Assembly (NCBI GenBank): GCA_017540545.1
Contig: JAFYAV010000002.1
Coordinates: 242,588-306,587 of the forward strand
Direction: 5' to 3'
DNA length: 64,000 bases
Source: Candidatus Saccharimonadota bacterium
Lineage (GTDB): Bacteria > Patescibacteriota > Saccharimonadia > Saccharimonadales > Saccharimonadaceae
Position 1 is the stretch's first letter. Every line of letters starts with the position of its first letter. A model generated the notes under the pieces. It made no database searches, had not been told where the DNA came from, and saw nothing but the letters and a program-made list of their open reading frames with translations. Made by a program: the position numbers and the translations under genes. Shown here piece after piece: positions 34,405 through 42,369 of this stretch.

Positions 34405-35099
34405 ACTAAGCTTAATTGTCCACTTACTGGCAAATCGATATAGAAACTCGTTCCATCCCGATGGCGGACCAGCCCGAAGCCTCCATGCATATAATTTGCG
34501 AACTTCGCCGCAATATACAACCCCAAACCAGACGAGCCCGGTCGCATCGCAATATCTACCGGCTTCTTCACGAAGCCATTCTTGATCTCTCGCCACACCT
34601 TTGTTGGCACCGCCGGACCATAATCGCGCACATCAATTCTAATCTTTCCTTGTCTATCATAAATCGTCACTAAACTCGGTAATTCCTCGCCACCATAATT
34701 CATCGCATTCAAACAAAAATTATAGACCACCGAATGAAGCAACTGACGATTCGCCACCACCAGTCTCCGCTTATTTCGGTAATCTATCTTCAATTCCCGC
34801 CGATTAAACCTAAACATTCGCCACAACTCAGCCACCACCTCATCGCACACGATGCGCGGGTTAACTGGCTCCATCTCAAACAAGGCATCGTCCAATCGTG
34901 CCACTCGCGTTAAATCCTCTACCTGCCTAAGCGCCCGCTCTGATGTCGTCGCTATCTGGCGGCCAATCTCGCGCGCGCCAGCTAAAGAATCTTCAAATTC
35001 CAAAGACAGAGCAAGTTGGCGCGACAGGCTCAATGGCCCCTTTAACTCGTGTGCAACAACAACTGCACTCGAACTCGCACCAAATACCTCACTCTCCAT
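34401..35099 (-). CDS. Cytoplasmic histidine kinase without sensor domain
   Basis: 232 residues. The H box is VVAHELKGPLSLSRQL with the phosphorylated His near residue 17. The N box (NFCLNAMNYGG) and the G boxes (VRDYGPA and GSSGLGLYIAAKFA) of the ATPase domain follow. There is no membrane segment or sensory domain ahead of the H box, so it must sense by partner or in the cytosol. TAGAAT lies 7 nt before the ATG, again leaderless. It is operonic with the receiver protein and recO. Confidence 0.93.
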   Translation of the reverse strand: MESEVFGASSSAVVVAHELKGPLSLSRQLALSLEFEDSLAGAREIGRQIATTSERALRQVEDLTRVARLDDALFEMEPVNPRIVCDEVVAELWRMFRFNRRELKIDYRNKRRLVVANRQLLHSVVYNFCLNAMNYGGEELPSLVTIYDRQGKIRIDVRDYGPAVPTKVWREIKNGFVKKPVDIAMRPGSSGLGLYIAAKFANYMHGGFGLVRHRDGTSFYIDLPVSGQLSLV

Positions 35100-35106
35100 G
35101 CCCCCT

Positions 35107-35112
35107 ATTCTA
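35107..35112 (-). promoter_or_regulatory. -10 box of the kinase-regulator-recO operon
   Basis: TAGAAT, 7 nt (AGGGGGC), ATG. The G-run is too near the ATG to act as a normal ribosome site. Confidence 0.5.
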
Positions 35113-35114
35113 CA

Positions 35115-36128
35115 CTAGTCAGTTCCGAGACGCAAAGTCTTCAAGATAGCTTCATAATCATCAAGCAACACGTCGGAATCGGTTTGCAAAACACCAGTCT
35201 TATCATTCACTTTAAAGAGTACAAAAGTACCATTTATCTTACTCGTGATCTGGCCTTGATAACGTGTACCGGTAATTCTCCCGCCATTCGTTTCGAACGA
35301 CTCAGAGCTCAACTCTTTCTTATTCAAGTACTGCTTCGCCACGTCGGCATATTGACGATTATATATCGCAAAACGTAAAGCATAACGCGAATTTTCATTA
35401 CTCAACGACGGAACAGACTTAGGGTTAAATAATGCTTCATAGTCGCCATTCTTCGTAGCGTCTTTATTTACATAGACACTCCAAGTCTTAGGATATTGGA
35501 AGCTAATCGAACCGTAATCTTCCGGACCGCGGAATTCGAGGTTTGGCTCCTTAAGCTTTTCCTCCAAAGTCTTTGCCGCCGCCTCTTGTTCGGCCGCTAC
35601 AGCTTCTGCCACCGCAGCTGCCGTTTTCGCTTCTTGGTCTTCATTAACTTCGTTATACTTCATGAAGAAAATCACCGCTACGATAATCGCCGCTGCTGCA
35701 ACTAAACAGACCGCTACTAAAATCAACGTTTCCACCAAAGACCCCTTGTCAGACTTAACCTTGGCTGGCCGCGCGGAATTCGGAACACCCGGCTGATTTA
35801 ACACTGGCGCACTTCCGCTCGTGTTCATGTTTGGCGGAGCCACCTGCGGAGCCTGAGGGGCTTGCGAAGCTTGCATCGGCTGACTTGTTGGCATTGGGGG
35901 CGTCTGCGTACTCTGATTTTGTGCCATTTGAGGCATCTGTGGCGCCTGCATATTTGACTCCTGAGTCATTTGTGGCATCTGCGGAGCTTGTGGCGCTGCA
36001 AAAGGATCATTCATCGTCTGCGACTGATTCATATTCATTCCATTGTTTGGCACGGAATTTGGATCCATACCCATATTCGGCGCTGGCATGGAATTACCGA
36101 AAGCACCATTATTCCAATTCTGATCCAT
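35115..36128 (-). CDS. Single-pass membrane protein with Pro/Met/Gln-rich arm
   Basis: 337 residues. The first ~120 are a low-complexity Asn/Met/Pro/Gln arm with repeats such as APQMPQM. A membrane helix lies at 131-156, followed by an Ala/Glu helix and an outer domain (about 200-337) with a PsbP/lipoprotein-like beginning (GSISFQYPKTWSVYV). It shares its plan with the other three disordered-arm membrane proteins between 12 and 19 kb. TATAAT with a 6-nt gap to the ATG suggests a leaderless mRNA. The function is unknown. Confidence 0.75.
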   Translation of the reverse strand: MDQNWNNGAFGNSMPAPNMGMDPNSVPNNGMNMNQSQTMNDPFAAPQAPQMPQMTQESNMQAPQMPQMAQNQSTQTPPMPTSQPMQASQAPQAPQVAPPNMNTSGSAPVLNQPGVPNSARPAKVKSDKGSLVETLILVAVCLVAAAAIIVAVIFFMKYNEVNEDQEAKTAAAVAEAVAAEQEAAAKTLEEKLKEPNLEFRGPEDYGSISFQYPKTWSVYVNKDATKNGDYEALFNPKSVPSLSNENSRYALRFAIYNRQYADVAKQYLNKKELSSESFETNGGRITGTRYQGQITSKINGTFVLFKVNDKTGVLQTDSDVLLDDYEAILKTLRLGTD

Positions 36129-36134
36129 AATACG

Positions 36135-36140
36135 ATTATA
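36135..36140 (-). promoter_or_regulatory. -10 box of the Pro/Met/Gln-rich membrane protein (leaderless)
   Basis: TATAAT, 6 nt (CGTATT), ATG on the minus strand. Confidence 0.65.
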
Positions 36141-36178
36141 TTTTAGCGCAAACGTTTTCGCAAGTCCGTCACGATAAA

Positions 36179-36379
36179 CTATTTGCTAAAATCCTCATCT
36201 ATAACTTTGATTTCGTTCTTCATTTCGGCCAAATCATGCTCAATTTCTTTTGCCAATTTCGTCAAATCACGGTACTTCTGACTAGCCTCATCTAACACAA
36301 AAGCGTCCGAATAAAACCAATCGACGCCCGCCTTCAAATCGGCAATCTTTTCGCTAACATTTTTCTTCTTTGTTGTCAT
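36179..36379 (-). CDS. xseB: Exodeoxyribonuclease VII small subunit
   Basis: 66 residues, the size and helical-hairpin pattern of XseB (VSEKIADLKAGVDWF, LDEASQKYRDLTKLAKEIEHDL). It starts by a 4-bp overlap (ATGA) with xseA. Several XseB chains bind one XseA and are needed for activity on single-stranded DNA. Confidence 0.9.
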   Translation of the reverse strand: MTTKKKNVSEKIADLKAGVDWFYSDAFVLDEASQKYRDLTKLAKEIEHDLAEMKNEIKVIDEDFSK

Positions 36380-37470
36380 TTTCGCTCCTTTACCTCTGTT
36401 ATTTTCGCCTTAATCTCTTGTTTTGTTGTGGTAATTTCAACAACATTACCAACTGCAACGTCGCCCCTCACCAACGCATAACCACGCGCTAGCACATTCT
36501 CTGGGTCCAACTGCGCCAATATTCGCCTCTGCGCCATCACCTCATTCTCAATTGTTGTAATCTTCACAACAATATCGCGCCCCACACGCAAGATATCATC
36601 TCTTACGCTAGTCGCCAGCTCATCGATCTTCATATTGAATAAATTATTTATTCGATTTAGATCGCTCTGGATGGCCGCAATTATCTCTTTACGATCGCGT
36701 GAAAGCATTTGCGCCGCGTTCGAAGGCGTCGACGCCACCACGTCAGCCGCCAAATCGCATAGACTTTCGTCCACCTCGTGCCCAATACCTGTTATCACCG
36801 GTATTTTTGAGGCTGCTACCGCCCGTACCAAGGCCTCGTCATTAAAGACCGCCAAATCATCCGCCGATCCGCCACCCCGAATCATTGCAATCACCTGCAC
36901 TTCTGAATGCTCGTTAAAATAAGCCAGCGCACGTATCATCTGATCGGCCGCCACCATACCTTGCACCTGACAATGCGCCACCTGTACCTCTAGCCCACCC
37001 CATCGCTCGTTCAGAATCTTGCAGAAATCCGCATATCCGGCCGCCTGCGTGCTCGAAATCACACCAATCTTCATGATATTCTCCGGCAACGGGCGCTTCT
37101 TTTCTGGTGCAAATAATCCTTCTGCCGTTAATTTCTTCTTCAAAAGCTCAAAGCTCTTCTTTAGGTCGCCTTCACCTACTGGCATCACCGTCTGCACTGT
37201 CAAAGAGAACTTCCCCCAGTTCGTCAACTTCGGAATTGCCCGCACGCGAACTATCATTCCGTCTTCAAGCGGGAACCTCAACGCAAACTTCATCATAAAG
37301 CAACCCACGCTAGCCTGATCATCTTTTAGATCAAAAAAGACAAACTTGCCCTGATTCACCTTAAAGCTCGCAACTTCACCCTCAATTACGACACCGGAAA
37401 AAGCAGTCTCCATAATCTGATTGAAGACTGCCTGAAAATCCGAAACGCCATAAACCTGCGCTGGCTCCAT
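36376..37470 (-). CDS. xseA: Exodeoxyribonuclease VII large subunit
   Basis: 364 residues, shorter than the ~450 of E. coli. The OB-fold domain comes first (YGVSDFQAVFNQIME...GEVASFKVNQGKFVFFDLKDD). The catalytic region follows with MIRGGGSADDLAVFND and ITGIGHEVDESLCDLAADVVASTP, and then the coiled coil and C-terminal segment ARGYALVRG. It degrades single-stranded DNA from both ends with XseB. Its ATG directly follows the stop of the flippase-like gene. Confidence 0.95.
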   Translation of the reverse strand: MEPAQVYGVSDFQAVFNQIMETAFSGVVIEGEVASFKVNQGKFVFFDLKDDQASVGCFMMKFALRFPLEDGMIVRVRAIPKLTNWGKFSLTVQTVMPVGEGDLKKSFELLKKKLTAEGLFAPEKKRPLPENIMKIGVISSTQAAGYADFCKILNERWGGLEVQVAHCQVQGMVAADQMIRALAYFNEHSEVQVIAMIRGGGSADDLAVFNDEALVRAVAASKIPVITGIGHEVDESLCDLAADVVASTPSNAAQMLSRDRKEIIAAIQSDLNRINNLFNMKIDELATSVRDDILRVGRDIVVKITTIENEVMAQRRILAQLDPENVLARGYALVRGDVAVGNVVEITTTKQEIKAKITEVKERK

Positions 37471-38562
37471 TTATTGTTCCTCTGGAACCGCATCAGTCTT
37501 GAATTTATCTGGGCGTTGCATAATTGCATGCTGATAGAACCCATAGCCGCTAATAATCGTGCCTAGCAGGACGAGCACGCGCGTTACAATCACCGTAATT
37601 GTTGCCACCTGCAAATCTACGCCAGTTGCCACCAAGACCGCTACAAAAGCGCCCTCGTAGCCGCCCATACCACCAGGTGTAACCATTACAGTACCTACTA
37701 CACTACCAACACCTTCCGCAATCATAATCTGCGGCAAAATCTCTGGATGTCCCAAAGCACACCCCACTACCCAATAGGTTGCTAATTCCAAAAACGAATA
37801 GAATAGACCCCAAGCCATCGGCTTGCCCAGTATCCTGCGGTTCTTCTTCAGGCTTAGATAGTCTTCGCGCAAGTCATTAAAGAACTTCGATACGTTCTCT
37901 TCTTTCAAAAACTTGCGCTTCTTGCCACGCGACAATCTTCGCACTATCCTGTTGATAAACTTTGAGGACTTATCCGCTAGCCAATCGATATTCTTTTGCT
38001 TGCGCACAATCAGCCACGCCACTGTAATCAGGCCCAAAATGCCAAAGGCAATCAGCGCCGACAGCCAAACTGCCCACATTCCACCAGGAACAACACAGCC
38101 CGCTATCAACACAAAGATTATCGCAAATAAAGTCTGCGCCGCATTGCCAATTGCGCATATACCATACCTTAGGATATGTACAAAGCTAATCTGCCCCGCC
38201 GAAATATTGAATTCCTTCAGCCGCCAAATCAAATAAGCCAGGCCACTCGTGCCGCCCGACGGCAATGCGTGGTTTACGAAGTTAATTTCCAACGAAATTC
38301 GCGTCAATTTCGCATGCGTAATCTTAAAATTTTTTCGTTGTGTCAGAAATGCAAAATAAATCTGCCCCGCCGCATAATACATCAGAATTTGCTCTGGAAT
38401 AATCAGCAATAGCACCCAAATATTAATGCTCTTCAATGCATTCCAAGTCGCCTCCAGCATCGTCATTGTTTGGCCATCCACCACCACTTCGGCACTGAAT
38501 GCGTTATAAGCAATAAAAGCCACCAAAACCAGGGTTACTACACTCAAGATTTTCTTAAACAT
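37471..38562 (-). CDS. Flippase-like membrane protein (lysylphosphatidylglycerol synthase TM family, UPF0104)
   Basis: 363 residues with about eight hydrophobic helices. The family marks are NFVNHALPSGGTSGLAYLIWRL near residue 95, and EGVGSVVGTVMVTPGGMGGYEGAF in the second half. Members are predicted lipid-linked substrate flippases or the membrane half of MprF; no synthetase domain is attached here. It leads the operon with xseA and xseB. The ATG lies 19 bp from that of the divergent Trm11-like gene. Confidence 0.88.
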   Translation of the reverse strand: MFKKILSVVTLVLVAFIAYNAFSAEVVVDGQTMTMLEATWNALKSINIWVLLLIIPEQILMYYAAGQIYFAFLTQRKNFKITHAKLTRISLEINFVNHALPSGGTSGLAYLIWRLKEFNISAGQISFVHILRYGICAIGNAAQTLFAIIFVLIAGCVVPGGMWAVWLSALIAFGILGLITVAWLIVRKQKNIDWLADKSSKFINRIVRRLSRGKKRKFLKEENVSKFFNDLREDYLSLKKNRRILGKPMAWGLFYSFLELATYWVVGCALGHPEILPQIMIAEGVGSVVGTVMVTPGGMGGYEGAFVAVLVATGVDLQVATITVIVTRVLVLLGTIISGYGFYQHAIMQRPDKFKTDAVPEEQ

Positions 38563-38581
38563 ATGCTACAATATTAGCACA
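38563..38581. promoter_or_regulatory. 19-bp divergent promoter core between two start codons
   Basis: The palindrome TGCTA-CAATAT-TAGCA fills the gap. TACAAT (38567-38572) points to the plus-strand ATG with a 9-nt gap and TAATAT (minus, 38571-38576) to the minus-strand ATG with an 8-nt gap. The -10 boxes overlap, so the two polymerase starts should exclude each other. Both -35 regions must lie inside coding sequence. Confidence 0.5.
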
Positions 38582-39715
38582 ATGACTTTCCTTTTTGTAC
38601 TAGGACGTGAGCCAAAAATATCCCTCGCCGAACTCGAGGCGATTTTTTCCAGCAGCAAAGTCAAACAAATTGGCGCAAATCTAGCCCAAGTCACTGCCCG
38701 CACCGTTTCACTTGACCATCTCGGCGGCACCGTCAAAGTTGCACAAATCATCGACCAACCCATCCAAGATTTTCTTTCCAACCTCCCCACCGGCAAAATA
38801 ACCCTGGGTATCTCAGACTACTCCGAACATGCCAATCCACGCAAAACTTGGGAGCTGGCACTTAAATACAAGAATCTGCTCAAGCGCCACGGGCGCAACG
38901 TCCGTCTCGTGCCTAACGGCAAAAGCCCTATTCTTAGCTCCGCCGCTTCACATCATAACCAACTTGGCGAAAAAACTAATCACATCGAAATTGTCAAATA
39001 CGGCAAGTACACTGGAATCTCTATTGGTGCTCAAAATATCACCGCCTACGCCAAGCGCGACCAGGCACGCCCCGCTCGCGACGCTTTCGTCGGCATGCTT
39101 CCACCCAAACTTGCCCAGATCCTCATCAATCTCGCTACCGCCGGCGCAAAGACCGGCACTGTTCTAGACCCTTTCTGCGGCACCGGCGTCATCCTGCAAG
39201 AGTCCATTCTCATGGGTTACTCCGCTTATGGAACCGACTTATCCGAAAAGATGATCGATTATAGCCGCAAAAACCTTGACTGGATTACGAAACGCACGCC
39301 TCGTCTGCAAAAACCCAATGCGCCAAAACTACACCTCGAGCCAGGCGATGCTACCAATCACAAATGGCAACTTACCCAGCCGGATTTCGTTGCTTCAGAG
39401 ATTTACCTCGGCCACCCGCTTTCCGCTCCACCCGCCGAAGTCAAGCTCAAAGCACTCCAACAAGACGCCAAAGCCTTGTTAGTCGGCTTTCTCAAAAACC
39501 TCTCATCTCAACTTCCAGCCAATGCCCAAATCGCCCTCGCCACCCCGGCCTGGAAGCGTCCTGACGGTTCTTATTCAGGGGTGAATATCCTTGACGAAAT
39601 CGACAAGCTGGGGTATAATGCCATAAAGTATCATTATGCGTCTTACGATGACCTCTTATATTATAGAGAGGACCAAATCGTTGCGCGTCAAATAATAGTA
39701 TTAAGGAAAAAGTAG
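38582..39715 (+). CDS. Trm11/UPF0020-type methyltransferase with altered motif IV
   Basis: 377 residues. A THUMP-like N-terminal half (LFVLGREPKISLAELEAIF) precedes a Rossmann methyltransferase domain with the SAM motif VLDPFCGTGVILQE at about 197-210. Relatives methylate guanine in tRNA using DPPY or NPPY as motif IV; here the matching place reads FVASEIYLGHP. The (S/E)xYLG form may mark a separate branch with another target base. The C-terminal GYNAIKYHYASYDDLLYYRED... is family-like. It ends 1 bp before the L27 gene. Confidence 0.8.
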   Translation: MTFLFVLGREPKISLAELEAIFSSSKVKQIGANLAQVTARTVSLDHLGGTVKVAQIIDQPIQDFLSNLPTGKITLGISDYSEHANPRKTWELALKYKNLLKRHGRNVRLVPNGKSPILSSAASHHNQLGEKTNHIEIVKYGKYTGISIGAQNITAYAKRDQARPARDAFVGMLPPKLAQILINLATAGAKTGTVLDPFCGTGVILQESILMGYSAYGTDLSEKMIDYSRKNLDWITKRTPRLQKPNAPKLHLEPGDATNHKWQLTQPDFVASEIYLGHPLSAPPAEVKLKALQQDAKALLVGFLKNLSSQLPANAQIALATPAWKRPDGSYSGVNILDEIDKLGYNAIKYHYASYDDLLYYREDQIVARQIIVLRKK

Positions 39716-39716
39716 T

Positions 39717-39995
39717 ATGTCACATGTCAAAGCTGGCGGTACCAGCAAAAACCTACACAACAATGCCGGCCAACGACTTGGCGTCAAGCGTTTCGGTGGC
39801 CAACTAGTCAAGACTGGCGAAGTCCTCGTCCGTCAAACCGGCGCAACAAAGATTGCCGGCCCTGGCACTTTCATGAGCCGCAACTTCACTATCCATGCAG
39901 CCATCGATGGCAAAGTTGTTTTTGTAAAAACCAAGAAGAACCATTTTTCTGGCAAAAGCGTGCCACGTACTCGCGTCGAAGTACACGCCGCTTAA
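39717..39995 (+). CDS. rpmA: 50S ribosomal protein L27
   Basis: 92 residues with the L27 signature: HVKAGGTSKN then QRLGVKRFGGQLVKTGEVLVRQ and HAAIDGKVVF. The N-terminal tail reaches towards the peptidyl transferase centre. It is separate from rplU (8 kb away, opposite strand), whereas these genes are adjacent in most bacteria. It follows the Trm11-like gene by 1 bp and has its own ribosome site (AAGGAAAAAG). Confidence 0.96.
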   Translation: MSHVKAGGTSKNLHNNAGQRLGVKRFGGQLVKTGEVLVRQTGATKIAGPGTFMSRNFTIHAAIDGKVVFVKTKKNHFSGKSVPRTRVEVHAA

Positions 39996-40010
39996 TTGGT
40001 ATTAGCAACA

Positions 40011-40046
40011 AAAAATATCTCCGACCCAAAATCGGAGATATTTTTA
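40011..40046. terminator. Bidirectional terminator between rpmA and holA
   Basis: AAATATCTCCGA and TCGGAGATATTT form a 12-bp stem flanked by A-run and T-run, so it can end transcription from both sides. It touches the stop codon of the HolA-like gene. Confidence 0.88.
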
Positions 40047-40658
40047 TCGTAACTGCCCAATTTTTAATAACGAAATTTTTACTATATTCCACGCATCTAC
40101 GCTCGCGCTTTTCATGTCCATATCAGCCTTCGCCAGAATTTTTATTGCGCGCACCGCCTTCGGATTTTTCGTTTCCAACCGTTTCGCTGCCTGCGAAATA
40201 ATCGCCCCCATCGTCATATAAGCATCGTCCGTCGTCTCAATTTGTTCGCACATCTTTACTGCCTTTGCGCCATGCCCCGCAAAGGCCTCATCGGCAATTT
40301 TAAAAGCAAAAAAACGTTCTACCTTCATGTCCTGCGCGAACTCTTTAATTTCTACATTTTTCTGTTTTGCAATCGCTTTATAGACCACTGACCTCTTATC
40401 AAGCGCGGAAAGCCAAATGACCATTTCGTGCGTCGTATCGAGATATTCCGGCAACATTTCCCAACATTCCTTATTTTCATTCAGGCTCTTCAGTAAGATT
40501 TTTCGCGTTTCGCCAAACAAAGAAGTGCCCCGAAAAATCGAATCCATATCACCACGCGTTATATTCTCCGCTTCTATCACTTCATACTCCTCACCGAGCA
40601 ACTTCACGACCGCCAACTGCGCTTTCTGGCGATCGTTGCCATAGAAAATCTTTATCAT
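40044..40658 (-). CDS. holA: Shortened HolA-like protein (DNA polymerase III delta subunit family)
   Basis: 204 residues, much shorter than the ~330-340 of HolA. The start (MIKIFYGNDRQKAQLAVVKLL, SLFGETRKILLKSLNENKE) fits the N-terminal domain of the delta subunit, and the tail (MGAIISQAAKRLETKNPKAVRAIKILAKADMDMK) fits the collar region. It may load the sliding clamp in reduced form. The ATG at 40658 overlaps the mutM stop (ATGA); a TTG three codons earlier is less likely. The assignment is by sequence pattern and is moderately sure. Confidence 0.6.
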   Translation of the reverse strand: MIKIFYGNDRQKAQLAVVKLLGEEYEVIEAENITRGDMDSIFRGTSLFGETRKILLKSLNENKECWEMLPEYLDTTHEMVIWLSALDKRSVVYKAIAKQKNVEIKEFAQDMKVERFFAFKIADEAFAGHGAKAVKMCEQIETTDDAYMTMGAIISQAAKRLETKNPKAVRAIKILAKADMDMKSASVDAWNIVKISLLKIGQLR

Positions 40659-41503
40659 TTCTGACAACCCCTACAATAATGTGTTCCGCGCCCCGCCACG
40701 CGCGTTTTTTCAATCATACCGCCACAACGCCTACATTCTAGTCCATCTCGACGGAAAACTTGTGCAAATTTTTCCAAATAACTACCTTTTGTACCGTCTG
40801 CTCGCACATAATCTTTCATTGTTGAACCACCGCTATCAATTGCGGCCTGCATTACTTCGCAAAGACCTTTCAGCAATAAATCTGACTCCTCGCGTTCCAA
40901 ATCTCCACATCGTCGCCACGGCAAAATCCCCGCATAGAAACACCCCTCATCGGCATAAATATTTCCCACGCCTGCAATATTGCTCTGGTCCAAAATTACC
41001 GCCTTAATTGGCGCCGATTTATGCCTTTGTAGCATCCCCCAGAAATCTTCGCTCTTCATATCCCACGGCTCTGGTGCCAACTTTTTCAAAAAGCTATCCT
41101 CCGCCAAGCCTAGTTCGTCCAATACTGCGATAAATCCGAACTTACGCTGATCATTAAAATACAAATGCGTTCCATCCTCGAAGTCAAAATAAACTCGCGT
41201 GTGCCGCCCCGGCATCTTTTCCGTAAAACCGCCATCGGGATGTCCGGCCGCGAATTTTTCACCACCTTCAAAAATCATCTGCCCCGTCATCCGCAAATGC
41301 GCCATCATCCACATTTTGTTTGAAAGTTGAATTAGTAAAGCTTTTCCGCGTCGATCTAGCCTATCCATCTTCTGGCCAACTACCCATTTTGGATCACCCC
41401 GAAAACTTTTTTCGCACAAAATTACCACATTTTTAATTTTTTTGTGCAAAATCAGCTTTTCGAGCCCACGCCGAATCGTCTCAACTTCCGGTAATTCTGG
41501 CAT
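40655..41503 (-). CDS. mutM: Formamidopyrimidine-DNA glycosylase
   Basis: 282 residues. It has the catalytic N-terminus MPELPEVETIRRGLE (Pro after Met removal, then Glu), the helix-two-turn-helix part with DQSNIAGVGNIYADE, and a C-terminal zinc finger with CRRCGGMIEK...YCRGC. It excises 8-oxoguanine and related bases. A TATAAT overlapping the CPBP stop and an AAAGG site precede it. It is coupled to holA by ATGA overlap. Confidence 0.97.
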   Translation of the reverse strand: MPELPEVETIRRGLEKLILHKKIKNVVILCEKSFRGDPKWVVGQKMDRLDRRGKALLIQLSNKMWMMAHLRMTGQMIFEGGEKFAAGHPDGGFTEKMPGRHTRVYFDFEDGTHLYFNDQRKFGFIAVLDELGLAEDSFLKKLAPEPWDMKSEDFWGMLQRHKSAPIKAVILDQSNIAGVGNIYADEGCFYAGILPWRRCGDLEREESDLLLKGLCEVMQAAIDSGGSTMKDYVRADGTKGSYLEKFAQVFRRDGLECRRCGGMIEKTRVAGRGTHYCRGCQK

Positions 41504-41514
41504 ATTACCTTTGA

Positions 41515-42369
41515 TTATAGCAAGAATGGCGCAATAATTGGGAGCGCAACACCGAGCGTACCGACCATACTAGTCGTGCTAATCGGATTGACATATAGCA
41601 GATAGAACGCCAATCCGTTTCTTATCATATGCATAAGGATGCCCGCATATATTGTGCCTGTTAATTCTCGCGCTACACATAGAAAAACACTCATCACGCC
41701 CACCACGATGCCCACATTCCATTGACCATGCATCAAACCAAACAAAACCGACACAAGAATAATTGCCGGAATAGCACTTAGTCGCGTACGTAATTTCCCG
41801 TATAAATAACCACGAAAGATTAATTCTTCCGCAATCGGCGCCAAAACTACTAAGGCCACAAAAGCAATCGCCTTATCTATATTTAAATAAATACCATTAA
41901 AACCAACATCCTGCGCTTCGTTTAAATCAAACGATGGCGCAACCGCCTGAACGACTAGCAATACCGCAATCGTCGCAACCATCGATGCAATATAGCCAAT
42001 TGGCGCCAATAAGATGTCCGTCCAAGTCGGCAATCCTTTTAGGCCCAAACTGTCTCGACTGACTTTTGAATTCAGCAGATACAATGGCGGCAATATAATC
42101 AGGACAAGCGCCATGACGTACACAATCACCATAAGAACCGCTTCTAGCACCGCCGAATTTGCATCTACCACTACGTCGGACCCTTTAATTATTATGGTCG
42201 CGACCAATGACACAACAAACTGCGCCACTACTATTATCGCTCCCACCCAAACCGTCAGCGCAATCGCCCAAAGTGCAACCATGCGCTTCTTGTAGGCTTC
42301 ATCCTTTCGCGCGCGTTTCTTAATGGCTTCAATTTTTTGAGTCAACCAGTTCTTTTTATTCTCTGCCAT
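41515..42369 (-). CDS. CPBP family intramembrane metalloprotease
   Basis: 284 residues with about seven membrane helices after a basic 30-residue tail. The CPBP motif is complete: EELIFRG (Glu181, Glu182, Arg186) and FGLMHGQWN (His214). Members cleave prenylated or bacteriocin-related membrane proteins, or act in immunity; the substrate is unknown. It starts in the TAATG overlap with rseP, so two membrane proteases are coupled. Confidence 0.93.
   Translation of the reverse strand: MAENKKNWLTQKIEAIKKRARKDEAYKKRMVALWAIALTVWVGAIIVVAQFVVSLVATIIIKGSDVVVDANSAVLEAVLMVIVYVMALVLIILPPLYLLNSKVSRDSLGLKGLPTWTDILLAPIGYIASMVATIAVLLVVQAVAPSFDLNEAQDVGFNGIYLNIDKAIAFVALVVLAPIAEELIFRGYLYGKLRTRLSAIPAIILVSVLFGLMHGQWNVGIVVGVMSVFLCVARELTGTIYAGILMHMIRNGLAFYLLYVNPISTTSMVGTLGVALPIIAPFLL

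Noticed and set aside
34405-34596. Longer start for the response regulator
   Set aside because: It would read through the kinase gene in another frame; the receiver fold begins at 34404.
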